Source: Limnoperna fortunei (taxonomy: Eukaryota > Mollusca > Bivalvia > Mytilida > Modiolidae). From it: a stretch of DNA of 64,000 bases. Numbering within the stretch: the first letter of the stretch is position 1; the number at the start of each line of letters is the position of its first letter. The notes beneath the pieces are model-generated. The model saw only the letters and a program-made list of their open reading frames with translations. It did no database searches and was not told the origin of the DNA. Of this stretch, positions 12,101-22,600 are shown in pieces. The position numbers were made by a program, and so were the translations under genes. The stretch spans positions 97,196,805 to 97,260,804 of the forward strand of contig OX104111.1 of NCBI GenBank assembly GCA_944474755.1, given 5' to 3'.

Positions 12101-13206
12101 AAGTGTTGTAGATCATACTGATGCACACAGACTTCCACCTTTTGATTCAATATGTAATGCAAATAAAAATTGCAAAGATTTCACGTATTTAACTCATTTT
12201 TGGTATTTTTTGCTTGTTTCAAATGGATTATGCAGCATTTGTTTACATCCGAGATGCATCTAATTATTGATGGCTACCACTTAGAAAACGAAGAGTACAA
12301 AGGCCCTTTTTTTAAATGAAAACTTGTAACTGATAAACAAACGCAGTTTAAAATTCTTTGAAAATTTATAAACATATTGTTATAATCATTTTTTTAAACA
12401 AATTTATACACTGCAATTGAAAGAACATAGCTGTTTATACTGTACAACAATTATAATTCACCAGTACAATGAAAATCCACTAAAGTGACTAAAGCCCTCA
12501 AAATCCTAAAAACTTCCCTGTCCGTATTAGATGGAAATCAATGCAGATGTACAATAACTGAAACTAAATAGTAACATATTTTAAATCAGTAAAAACAATA
12601 TCCTAAATGCTACAATATCCTTTCTGTAATTACCAATTCCATATTTGGGCATAAGCTAAACAAGGCTTGTTGTCAATATTGATGACTCATCAAAGCAAAA
12701 CAAATACTTGAAGTAACAGGGTTTAAGTACTTGTGCCATGATTACAACAAGTGATGTCTGTGACAATTTAGAAAGCCATATTACTGTTATATCAGTTGCA
12801 TTTGATTTATTTATGTCATAAATCTATAAATCAAATCCAGTAGCAATCTTGTAATTTTAGTTCCTGGACAATTGTGCAACAAAATTTAAAATTAGATAAG
12901 TTTACAGCTCTTCGTACAATCACTAAAACAGTTTTTCAAAACCATTCACATTTAAAATGAAAAAAACAACTGAAACACGCATAAAATTTGGACAGAAAAT
13001 ATCATTCTTTGAAGCGGAAGTGAACCGGAAATATCTCAATTTTTGTGCTATTGTCAAATGTCATCAAGCTGTTGTTCCTAAGAAAGTGATTTTGTTCATC
13101 GTTCATACAGGAACGATGAACAAGTTTGAGTTCTGAAGGAAATCATACATAAACTTTATGAAGTTACCTTTTCCTGATCAGAGATCGGCTCTCCGTAGTC
13201 AGCCAT
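3146..13206 (-). CDS. CAPZA: F-actin-capping protein subunit alpha, 5' part (three exons, partial)
   Basis: CapZ alpha pairs with CapZ beta to cap actin filament barbed ends in the cytoplasm. Three minus-strand coding exons are visible: 13206-13168 (13 codons, MADYGEPISDQEK, donor GTAACT), 3597-3534 (64 bp, includes IASDFILHAPPGEFNEVFN, donor GTAAGT) and 3197-3146 (52 bp, includes DVRILLNDDNLLKEGAS, donor GTATGT). Acceptors are AG after T-rich tracts, and the phases (0, 1, 2) join correctly. The motifs HAPPGEFNEVFNDVR and LLLNNDNLLREGA are hallmarks of the family, whose full length is about 286 aa, so these exons give only the first 52 residues. Exon 4 (expected HAFAQYN...) was not found between 1 and 3145, so the gene probably continues left of the window. 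Intron 1 (3598-13167) is 9.6 kb and hosts two mobile elements. The identity is firm; the exact paralogue is not. Confidence 0.93.
4029..5173 (+). repeat. Tandem array, 146-bp unit, about 8 copies
   Basis: Units begin with cagcaacctata at 4029 (diverged), 4175, 4321, 4467, 4613, 4759, 4905 and 5051, an exact 146-bp spacing. Inner copies are nearly identical; the first is the most diverged. Each unit carries TCAAGGTCA within gaggtcaaggtcaggtgac, an extended nuclear-receptor half-site by sequence. Confidence 0.95.
5308..5342. repeat. Terminal hairpin of the 146-bp satellite element
   Basis: The arm gtctcgcct + gcgac pairs with gtcgc + aggcgagac across a tttc loop, with a 3-nt cca bulge on the left arm. 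It marks the right end of the element. Confidence 0.8.
5654..5825 (+). repeat. Left terminal inverted repeat of the MULE
   Basis: This 172-bp arm begins gtcaaatcgccccacgg and is made of short modules ending in GCCCC or GCCCCC. By eye about 169 of 172 positions match the reverse complement of 9472-9643. Further degenerate modules continue inward to about 5880. Confidence 0.93.
6248..7973 (-). CDS. MULE transposase catalytic core (four exons)
   Basis: Four minus-strand exons join in phase 0: 7973-7788 (62 codons), 7568-7302 (89), 7148-6969 (60) and 6751-6248 ending in TAG. All donors are GTAAGT or GTATGT and all acceptors are AG. The product is a Mutator-family DDE transposase acting on the element's own ends. 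The presumed catalytic acids are visible: D in WYMDGTFK (third motif from 7568), D in VVADFEKGI with the following CNFHFTQAVWRRIQ, and E in RTNNDVEGWHRRLN. The frame stays open upstream into a FLYWCH exon ending RIKMQ at 8212, so these exons are the C-terminal part of a larger protein. No stop or frameshift was found within the four exons, so the catalytic part looks intact. Confidence 0.88.
8212..8604 (-). pseudogene. FLYWCH zinc-finger exon of the MULE, disrupted by duplication
   Basis: The 3' half of a FLYWCH-type finger is readable at about 8349-8212 (CTVRNKTVKCTAVVKQTG, then HIHTAQPG) and ends at donor GTTCGT in phase with the next exon. Upstream, an 86-bp segment containing the exon's acceptor and first codons (SIADDSVRN) is present twice, at 8358-8443 and 8575-8660. 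Joined to the PHD exon, the frame from either copy does not run into the zinc-finger frame: the copy nearer the finger reaches TAA, and the finger frame itself has TAG just upstream of CTVRN. The N-terminal half of the FLYWCH domain appears to be missing. FLYWCH domains accompany MULE transposases in several animal elements. Confidence 0.6.
8741..9141 (-). CDS. PHD-finger first exon of the MULE gene
   Basis: The exon starts at ATG 9141 (MASYCIECSE) and ends at donor GTAAGT, giving 133 codons plus 2 nt. Its first 70 residues form a PHD-like zinc-binding module: CIEC, then CDDCEKWQHRKC, then WFCTNC, which fits a C4-H-C3 pattern. The rest is Ser/Thr/Gln-rich and looks disordered. PHD fingers usually bind histone H3 tails, so the module could guide insertion or host interaction; that is inference. 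The exon sits inside the inverted repeats and its phase fits the next acceptor, so it belongs to the transposon and is not a separate host gene. An in-frame upstream methionine near 9201 also exists. Confidence 0.72.
9472..9643 (-). repeat. Right terminal inverted repeat of the MULE
   Basis: This is the reverse-complement partner of 5654-5825. An apparent open frame across it is a by-product of the short repeat modules and is not a gene. Confidence 0.93.
10495..10527. repeat. Hairpin
   Basis: The arm tgctcatgatgggt pairs with acccaccatgagca (one mismatch) across a short loop, immediately left of the GC-rich module. Confidence 0.7.
10536..10610 (+). repeat. GC-rich 'gggtccaggggcgaagccctgg' module
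   Basis: A GC-rich island in AT-rich intron. Its reverse complement resembles 31797-31855 (ggggcttcac...taccagggctcagccctggaccc), so the two are copies of one dispersed repeat family in opposite orientation. Confidence 0.6.
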
Positions 13207-13693
13207 TTTTATCTTTTGTCACGCCTTCTGGTATTAGGAATTGTGGGTAACTTTAATGTTTACAGTCTGTTCGTTATGCCCATGATCATTGCAAAATCCG
13301 TAATAAGTCTTAAACTTTATTAAAAAAAATTATAACAGTGTATTCGTGTTCATCATTTAAAGTAAAACTGTCAAAGAATGTGAAAAATAAGGGTCCTGAT
13401 TGAGGTCAGAGTTAATAAATTTGTCTAAAAACCCAAAAGATAGACGGATCTCATAATAACGTATTAGCCAAAAATAAATTAAACGTGCCATAATCGTTTA
13501 TTTTTAACATTTAATTTAACTTTAAATTAAAAATATAAAGTTTGAAATTAGTGTGAATTATTAACGATGTCACATATATTTTTTTGCAATCAGTAACTGA
13601 TATAACCATTTTGGTCATCAGATGACCCATTTACAACAGCTTCATTGACAACATCACTGGCACTGTGGTGGTATGTGAATTTAGACGAATAAG
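13207..13693. promoter_or_regulatory. Shared intergenic region between divergent CAPZA and NICN1
   Basis: The two start codons are 487 bp apart on opposite strands, so this segment must hold both 5' UTRs and the promoters. A motif aggaattgtgggtaac lies near 13236. No clear TATA box was recognised. Shared regulation is an inference from the head-to-head layout. Confidence 0.55.
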
Positions 13694-16600
13694 ATGACAG
13701 ACCGACCTCTCCACGCTCACGTCAAGAATCCTGTTATTTTGACGATTAGTGATGGAAAGAATGAGTTTCATTCGGGTTGTAAGGTCATTGATATAAACTT
13801 CCCAAATATCACCAATCCGGAGGTATGATCATTTGATAGCGAGCGCCCAGTAGCATGCATATATTGTTGTGTTTAGTTTTTCGTATTAAACTATGAATTC
13901 ATCCTTCTATTATTAAAGTGTCATACTATGTTGCACTTTTGTCTACTTCGATGTGTAGGATGGGAGAGGATTTAAGTACAAAATTTGGATTATGTATGGA
14001 TTCCATTCCATATTGCCGAATCCCACATTGCCAAGTCCATTTTGTCAATTACCAAATTTCTGAATAAAACAAATTTATGCACAAATAATTTTTATTTGCT
14101 TACATCTTATCAGAAAAAAGTTTTAATTGACAGAAACTATAGAGGAAATTTGATGGTTGTAAAGTTTTAATTTGGCATCACAATTAAGGGCAGATCCACT
14201 ATCAAGAAAAAGAGAAGGAAAGCTGAAGTATGCCATGAGAAAATAAAGATACAAGACGAACAACTAACTTCGATTCAGGGCTCTATTACATAGTTCCAAA
14301 AGGCCGTTTGCCGACATGTGGGTTTTAAGTGCTAATGAACATTATTGACTTTGTTTAATTGTATAATGTTTTATCTTTTGTGTAACATTTAAAAGTTGCT
14401 TTGTTATAAATCGATGTGAAATGATAGGTCTAAAATTATAAATAACATATAATTTAACTTTTGATTGTTGGCATTTCGGAAATTGGGCTAACTGGACTCA
14501 GCAATATGGGATTCGGCAATTTGGGAATCGGCAATCTGGGATGCTACCAAGGTATGGTTCTATTACACACACTGCATATTAGGGTAATGGAGTCAATTAG
14601 CTTCCAATCTCGTTTTCATCTGATGTTTTTTTTAAGATGATTAAAGATGATGCAATTACAATGACTTCATTCGTATTTGGTGTTTATGGTACAGGTGTTT
14701 CAGGTGTTAATTAGCTCTGCCCTTGAAAAATTGGACTGATGTCAGCACAATCAGCTTTAATAAACAAATTAATTGTTTGTTATTTTAAAGAACATTATCT
14801 ATGGCATCTATCTTTCTTGTCAAAAATTTATGGTAGTTAATGATACACACAACTGTGTAATTTGATATTTCATTTTCATAACCATTAAATAATTTCAATA
14901 GAATTTCCAACTTTTTTAATTGAAGCCATTTTATTTCAATAAATTGAACTTGTAATTGCCAATGTTATACTAACTATTGTACCAAGGTTCATAGCCAAAG
15001 AAGCAAGCACTGGCCATGAAATGGTTTTAACTGCATGTAGACACAGACTTCATTTTATATATATTCTATATTACAGAGTTGTAGACTTAATGATAGGATC
15101 AGTGTTTGCTTTATCAACGACTTTATCCATCTTTTCTTATAGTAAACACAGCTTTGTGTCACTTTTGTTTTGATATTATGTACATGTCAAGTCTGTTTTT
15201 TATATATTTGTAGAGATTTTCCTAGTTCATGTAAGATTTATGATTTAATACCAGTTTCTGATTCCCATTTACAAAATTACAGTTTCAGAGTCCAATTTGC
15301 AGATTCACTTTAATGCAACCAATTTAGAACAGTCTACAAGGTTAATGCATGAACAGCTGTAGGCTGTCTTTATTTATTAAAATAATTTACATAATTTTTG
15401 AAAAAACAGCTTATCTTATCTTTTATCCCGACCATTGGTCAACAGGTTATTAAAGTCCTATTTTTAAATCAGGTGATCGGTCTAAACCAGAAAATTATAG
15501 AGGAATAGTTATAACAGGATGTCTTGGCAAATTATTTAATTCAACACTTAATATTGGATTAGACAGCTTTCTCTTTGAAAATGATGTTGTCTCCCCTTTC
15601 CAACTTGGTTTTACAAAAAAATGTTGGCCAGCTGATCACATTTTTGTTCTAAAACAGCTATTGACAAATTTATTAACAAAAAGGAAAAGTTATATACATG
15701 CTTTATTGATTTTGAAAAAGCTTTCGATTCAGTTCTCCACGAAGCAATATATATAAAACTATTACACATAGGGGTTGGAGGTCAATTTTACAAAATACTC
15801 AAAAACATGTATAGCAAATCAAAGTTATGTGTTAAAATTGGTAACATCCTTACTGAAACTTTAACTCAAAAGTTGGAGTTAGACAGGGGACATTCTTAGT
15901 CCAAATTTATTTAAAATATTTATAAATGATCTCCCAAAATATTTTAATGAAACCCCAGATACTTTCACTATAAATAATAAAGATATCCACTGCCTTTTAT
16001 ATGCAGATGATGTGGTAATAATGTCAACATCACAATGTGGACTGCAAAACAAATTGAATAAATTGCAAGCATTTTGTGAGGATTGGGGAATCAATGTGAA
16101 TCTTTCAAAAACAAAAGCTATGCTCTTTAATAAAACTGGTAAACATTTAAAGGAAAATTTTACATTTCAAAATCAAACTTTAGAATGTACAAACCATTAC
16201 AAATACCTTGGTATAACTATAACTCCTTCTGGTACATTTCAAGAAGCTAAACTTGACCTTTATCGAAAGTCTCTAAAAGCCCTATTTAAATTAAAGGCTG
16301 AATATATTTCCCTAGGACCCAGTATCATATCATCCATACATATTTGATCATACTAAAACATCCATATTGCTATATGGTGCTGATGTTTGGGGTTGTTATT
16401 TGCCTCCCTCTTTTAAATTAGAACATTTATGTCATTGGACTAAACAATCAAAATTCTCACCTTCTTCTAAAATGGATTTACATTTTATTAAATACGTTCT
16501 TGGGATTCATTAAAAAGGTTCGAGTTTTGGTGTTATGTCTTAAGTGGGTAGATATCCAATTATTTTAGATGGTTTTAAAGCCAGTTTAAATTACTGACAT

Positions 16601-19600
16601 TGTATGGAAAATATCCCATCAGGTTTATTAAAAGATGCTTATTTAGAATCCAAAAATATACACTAGGGGGGAGATCAATCATGGTATTCAGCCATCTTGA
16701 ATGTTTTAGATATACTTAAGACTACAAGAGGAAAAAAAATAGTTCAAAGTCATTATTCAAACACACCATCAAGACCGATTTAAAGAATATTTACATTGAC
16801 ACCTGGTACAAACACAAGGATAAATTAATAAATGAAGATGGTAAATTAACTTATATTAAGATTAAAACAAATTTTGGATATGAAAAATATCTTGATCTAG
16901 TAACTGAACTAAAACTCAGAAGGTGTATTACTAAATTTAAAATTGACGACTTTCCAATTTAAAAAACGCCACCTAGTGTCCACTTCGGGTACTTAAAAAA
17001 TGCCGCTACAGCCACAGTTTGTTCTGTTGAATACTTATGAAATAGACAATTACCTTTGATAAATTTTAAAGCTTTATGTTAATTACAGGTGTCAAAATCT
17101 AACTGAAGATGTTATTAAAAGCCCATGCTGTGTAAAAATGATTGTAAATTAATTAACCATAATGTTTATAACACGATTTACCTGATGCTAATCAAAGGTA
17201 GAACCCCAGCTGTTTTATAGCTTAATTAAACAAGCTTACCAGTGACATCATGTTCCAATATTCAAACTCACCTGTTGCCTATGGCTATAGTAACATCTAC
17301 TAATGAGGTTAATTAGATAATTTTATTGGCAGAGACGAACAATACAAAAAACAATGCAACATCTTTATTTCAATATCATAGTCTTTTAGTGATGATAGCC
17401 GTAGTTTTTTTTACTTGAAGTTAAAAGGGAGATAAATCATGTAAAACTGGAAATGGGTCAATTGACATAGGCAACAGGTGAGTTTGCATATTGGAACATG
17501 TATGTCACTGGTAAGCTTGTTTAATCAAGCTATAAAAGTCCACTGTAAAAGTCATAAAACACCTGGGGTTCTACCATAGATTATCATCAGGTAAATGGGG
17601 TAATAAAATTATGGTTAAATTAATTAACAGTCATTTACACATCATGGGGTTTTAATAAAATCTTCAGTTAGATTTTGACACCTGTAATTAACATAAAGCG
17701 TTAAAATTTATCAAAGGTAATTGTCCTTTTAATAAGTTTTCAACAGGAAGTGGACACTAGGTGGCGTTTTTTAAATTGGAAAGTCGTCAATTAGCTGTCA
17801 TAAATTAAAAATAGAATTGGGTAGATATACTAAACCCAAAACACCTACTGACGAACGAATTTGTGATCACTGTAATAACTCAGAAGTTGATGATGAATCC
17901 CAATTTTTTAACAACTGTACAAAATTCTCAGATACTAGAAAAACCCTGTTTGATATCATAAAAGAATCAAATAGGAATTTTTACCAGTTATCTCTATTCC
18001 AGAAAATACTTTGGACATTTAACTGTAAAAATATAACAATTTTAAACTCCGTTTGTAAATTCCTCTTGGAGTCTAAGTTAACATAGATCTTATTATTACT
18101 TATATACCTGATATATAAATTGTATTATCAATGTTAATTTCTTTATTTATAACTCGTATAATGCTTCTGAATCATTATTGTTTGTATTGTGACTGCCCCT
18201 TGAGGGTCCATAATTGGTCAATAAACTTGTATTCTTGTATTCTTGTATAAATTTATAAAAAAATAACTACCCAATCTGAAAATTTAATATTGAGAAAGAT
18301 CAATAAAAGTGTATGTAATTAATTTACATCATTTTCTAAATAACAATAATTGTACATTCATGTATAAATCTTATGTATTTATTTGTTTAGATGTATAGAA
18401 TGATATATATATATACTCATCCTTGCCCAACTTTTTGTTTAATTCTATATTTATTTAGCAAGTTGTTCACAAGTCTACAATCCTGTTTGTAAAGAAAAAT
18501 ATCAAAGAAAATGTATGAAATTTTCTTGTTTTCTTGTTCCATTTTTGTGATTAGCAGCTGTTTCCTATCCAGTATATATTTTCAGAGCTTGGCCTTTGTT
18601 TTGGCTGCAGTTTTAATTGCACCATAAACTGGAGCTCATTATTGCCAGCCTGCTCTCTAACCAAGGTAGCTAAAGAAGTACTCTATCAGCTCAGTTGATT
18701 TTGACTGGCAATATACATACCACCTGCTATACTGCAGATAGGCCTCTTGTTACAAGAGAATGCATCAAATATATTTTCTATACAAATTATTCTTACACTA
18801 TACTACAGTATAGCAGAAAAGGACAAGAGAGTGACAGCAATATTCAGCTGATATGTTATTCTGGAATATTAAGTTAGAAGTAAAATTTGTCCTAGCTTAT
18901 GTACTTGTATTTTAACTTCCTTTGTTAAGCATTATGAGCAAATATTTTACCTTCCTGAGTTAGAAGTAGGAAGTATTAAGTAGTTTCTTAGAACTTGACA
19001 GGGTGTGATAACAGTAAATATAATCTAGAAATTTTTGTTGGAAATAAAATAAAGCAGAAAATTTAATGTCACTTATAATATGTGAATCACTTGTAAAGTA
19101 TAGCTTAATTAAAACATGTCATTACTTTTCTATCAGTAATGTCATTTTGCACCCTGCATTCATTTAAGTCCATTAAATATATTTTTAAAAGACCAACACA
19201 CTTTCTGGGAAAGCTTAAAGTTGTTCAAAATACTATGCATACTTCATCATAAGAGTGTAATAGTAATATTATCATGTTATAATGCAAGCTAAGTAGATGT
19301 TCAACTTATTTTCTTATTTTCACTCTGTTGAATATCAACCATATATGTACAAAATTATCATTTAGTCCCATTATGAGTCAATTCTATGTGTTCTGTAGTT
19401 ACCTCTACAATAGTGCCTTTATTTTGTTTAAAAGTCTATTGACTTTATAAATGTGAACACAATAGGAAATAAAAAGAATGAATTTTCTAGTTGTAAATCA
19501 TTTCCGAAACACTTGTTTCAGATTGATAAACATGTAACATACCTCATTATATATGGACCACGGGAAAACAAACAATGTCAAGAGGTTTTAAAACACAGTT

Positions 19601-22600
19601 AAAGAAAAGTTGTACTTTATTGGGTTTTTTTCGCAGCATTACATCTGCTCGTTATAACATTAACATTACTACCACAATTTTATATTTTCAGAGTAACAAT
19701 CCACTTTCAGTATCAATATGTGAAAGGGTAAAAAATGCAACTCACACTCCATGCAAAACATATTTTGGATTTAGTTATTTTTGCTGATATAATATTTTTT
19801 TAAAATTTGATCTTATATTATTCTCACACTGTTGCAGCCTTCCATATCACCTCTTTCAACAATTTCACAGATTTTTTTTTTTGCATACCTATATTTATTT
19901 TTTTAAATATGTATTTGTTTGTTGTCTGACAGTCTCCAGTCTGCATGTACGGAGAAATTGGAGACATCAATTTGCAGACATGGATTTAAGCTTATTTGCT
20001 GAAATTTTTTTTGTCTTTGATTTTATTATTTTCTAGAAGCTTTATTTAATGAGCACATAATGCATGCTTATACTGGTTACTCAAGTTTGCATGTTACAAA
20101 CTTGAATTAGACCTAATTTTTTTATTGTAATGCTTGGATAAATAGCTAATTAAAATTTACTATATAGTATTAAAATTTTTTTAATTAAATTAAGTCAGGA
20201 CACAATACATAAATAAATAGTTATGCACATTTCAGATAAAAACATTTTTTTATGTAAAATACTCAAATTTTGTGTTCAGACAATATGGCAATTTGTATCT
20301 AATTTTCGTCAAATGTAACTTCTATCCATTGTCATTTGTTGAGAGAGGTGTTTTTGATGTGTTTAGTAAAAAGGTATACTTAATTCCAATACTAATAGAA
20401 TTTGGATAAGGTAATTTTGGGATAGGGTACTAACCCTATTAATCTGTTTGAAGTGGGTTTTATGACCTTGCATGATATATATGTCACAGTGAACATTGAT
20501 ATTTATGTATATAATTACTAACATTAGGATATTGTGAAGATGGTAACATCAGTTATATTAGGAAGATATCACATTAAAAAAATTAAGTTGTTTATAAACC
20601 CTACATTTTCATCATCATGTTATTACTGAGAAACACTCATCACAACTTTTATTGAATATGCTCATTTCAGAGTAGTGTGTTATATTGACAAAACATGTTA
20701 CTTTTTTCAATTTAGGGGTTAATTAATGTTAAATTTATGCAAATTACATATATTCATCATCTCAAGTCATTTAACTAAGAAGACATTCATTGCATCATTT
20801 AAAAATTTTTAAATTGTTAATATTTTTATTATTTAACACATTCTGACATTTTCTGTATATGACTTCAGGTTGGGGAAATTCATTTCAAGAACAGCTACAC
20901 AGCTCTTATTACAATTAAAGCGAAATCAAAGTCTTCACCAGACAATGGAGAATCATCAGGTAATCTTACAGTGTTATAAAGCTTATTAGGCAAACTGGGA
21001 CAGTTACTTCCCCTTAATTATATACAATTACAATATGAACTTAGAGTCTTCAGTACGTAGTTACATTTAATCCACACCCTTCCTTGTCAGTAAAGATTCA
21101 ATGAAAAAGTCTGAAGACAATATGCAACTTTATGGTACTGATAAAGCTTTGATTACTACAGAAATCATCATCATCATAATAATAAAACATAATCTCAAAA
21201 TATATGTACTTCAGATCATTAGATTAGAATTTATTAATCAATCATTTTTTTCTTGAAGACTTCATTCTCTCATGCTACACCATAAGCTAATATATATAAT
21301 AGTTTTAATTATGTTCAGTAACTGAATATTTTAGAATATTGACTGTTTGCAAGTGTATAAAGTGTATCAGTAGTTACAAATAAAACAATCATCTAAAACA
21401 GATTGTTAATTTGTAACAACTCATATTAAAAGAAATATAATTCAATTTGCTTTTAAAGCTGAAATCTGATTGGCTAATTCAAATGGAGCAACCATATTAT
21501 ATGATATAACTTGCATTCATCACATGACCTATTATTGGGCCATTGAAATTCATATAGTCCCATGATGTCATTAAAGTTTTTACCACTAAAATTTATAGAT
21601 TTATACAGTGAAAATTAAATTATAAGGAATATTTCAAATTTTGAACTGTTATACTATATAACCTGTTCTGAAATTTGAAATATTTTTTTAATAAAAATTT
21701 TAATCAGTTTAAAAAAATTGGTGCCTTGATTTTGCTACATGTAATTTCGAGTGATTTTACTATGCAATCTTCTTGTATGATTTTAATAGATTTATATCTT
21801 TTTTTTTCAGATGGATGTACATATGCTTGTATTATTTTTTAGTAGAATTAAACAGTAATTTTAGTTGACCAACTGTATTGGCAAAAATTCAGAAATTTCA
21901 ATTTTGTAGGTGACTCCAAATGGAAGACTTGTGTAAGAAGGTTTAGACTGATGCCAAACCCACACATGGAGGAGGGATCTCAAGATTATTTTTGTCTTGG
22001 CAAGAAACATGTAATCATTATTTAAAACTGAGTTTTAAATTGTATTGGAACACTCCTATTTAGTTTCATTACTTGTACACACTAACAACATTCTCTTAAT
22101 GCACAAATTTCAGTCCAAAAAATCTAATGAAAAAGTAGCTTAAGAGAGAGTTAAGGTATCACCAGTATACATATTAAAATCTAGTATGGTGATGTCCAAG
22201 ACAAACATAACATTACATCCTTTATAAAATAAACAAATGTAATACAATAATGTATATGTGTGTGCATGCACATGTGCATGTGTGCTGTGTTGATTGCCTA
22301 ATTATTAAAAAAAAAACTATGACTGCTGATTTTTTTTTAAAGAGAATTCACTTTATATATGCATTTATGTAAGTTTTTTGTATAAATACATGTTTGAATC
22401 TGTGTTACATATACTTTTGATGCATGAAATGTCTGCTGTTTTATATTAATGTATACATTATTCCTACCACAACTTGAATCGTGCAATATGTAATACTCTG
22501 AACATAAAGCAAGACAAATTTTGAGCAGCAAAGTAATGGATATGGAATGACATACGTGTAGACAATGATAACAACAGTTTATTTCCAAAATTAACATTCA

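Larger units (their letters stand above)
9652..13167 (-). other. CAPZA intron 1, proximal part
   Basis: No exon was seen here. The stretch holds a GC-rich repeat module (10536-10610), a perfect-but-one hairpin (10495-10527) and AT-rich sequence without recognisable genes. An 88-codon open frame at 11224-11496 has no recognisable motif or splice context. Confidence 0.5.
15430..18250 (+). mobile_element. 5'-truncated non-LTR retrotransposon (LINE), decayed and interrupted
   Basis: The element runs from an RT fragment to a 3' end with a repeated tail (attcttgt units at about 18228-18248). It is truncated at the 5' side, has several frameshifts, and is split by a fold-back element at 16945-17788. 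It lies in NICN1 intron 1, same strand. The layout of the C-terminal part (LG-type 'WGCYLPP', then 'GRYPIIL', then a CCHC motif) fits Jockey/CR1/L2-like elements; the clade was not resolved. Confidence 0.82.
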
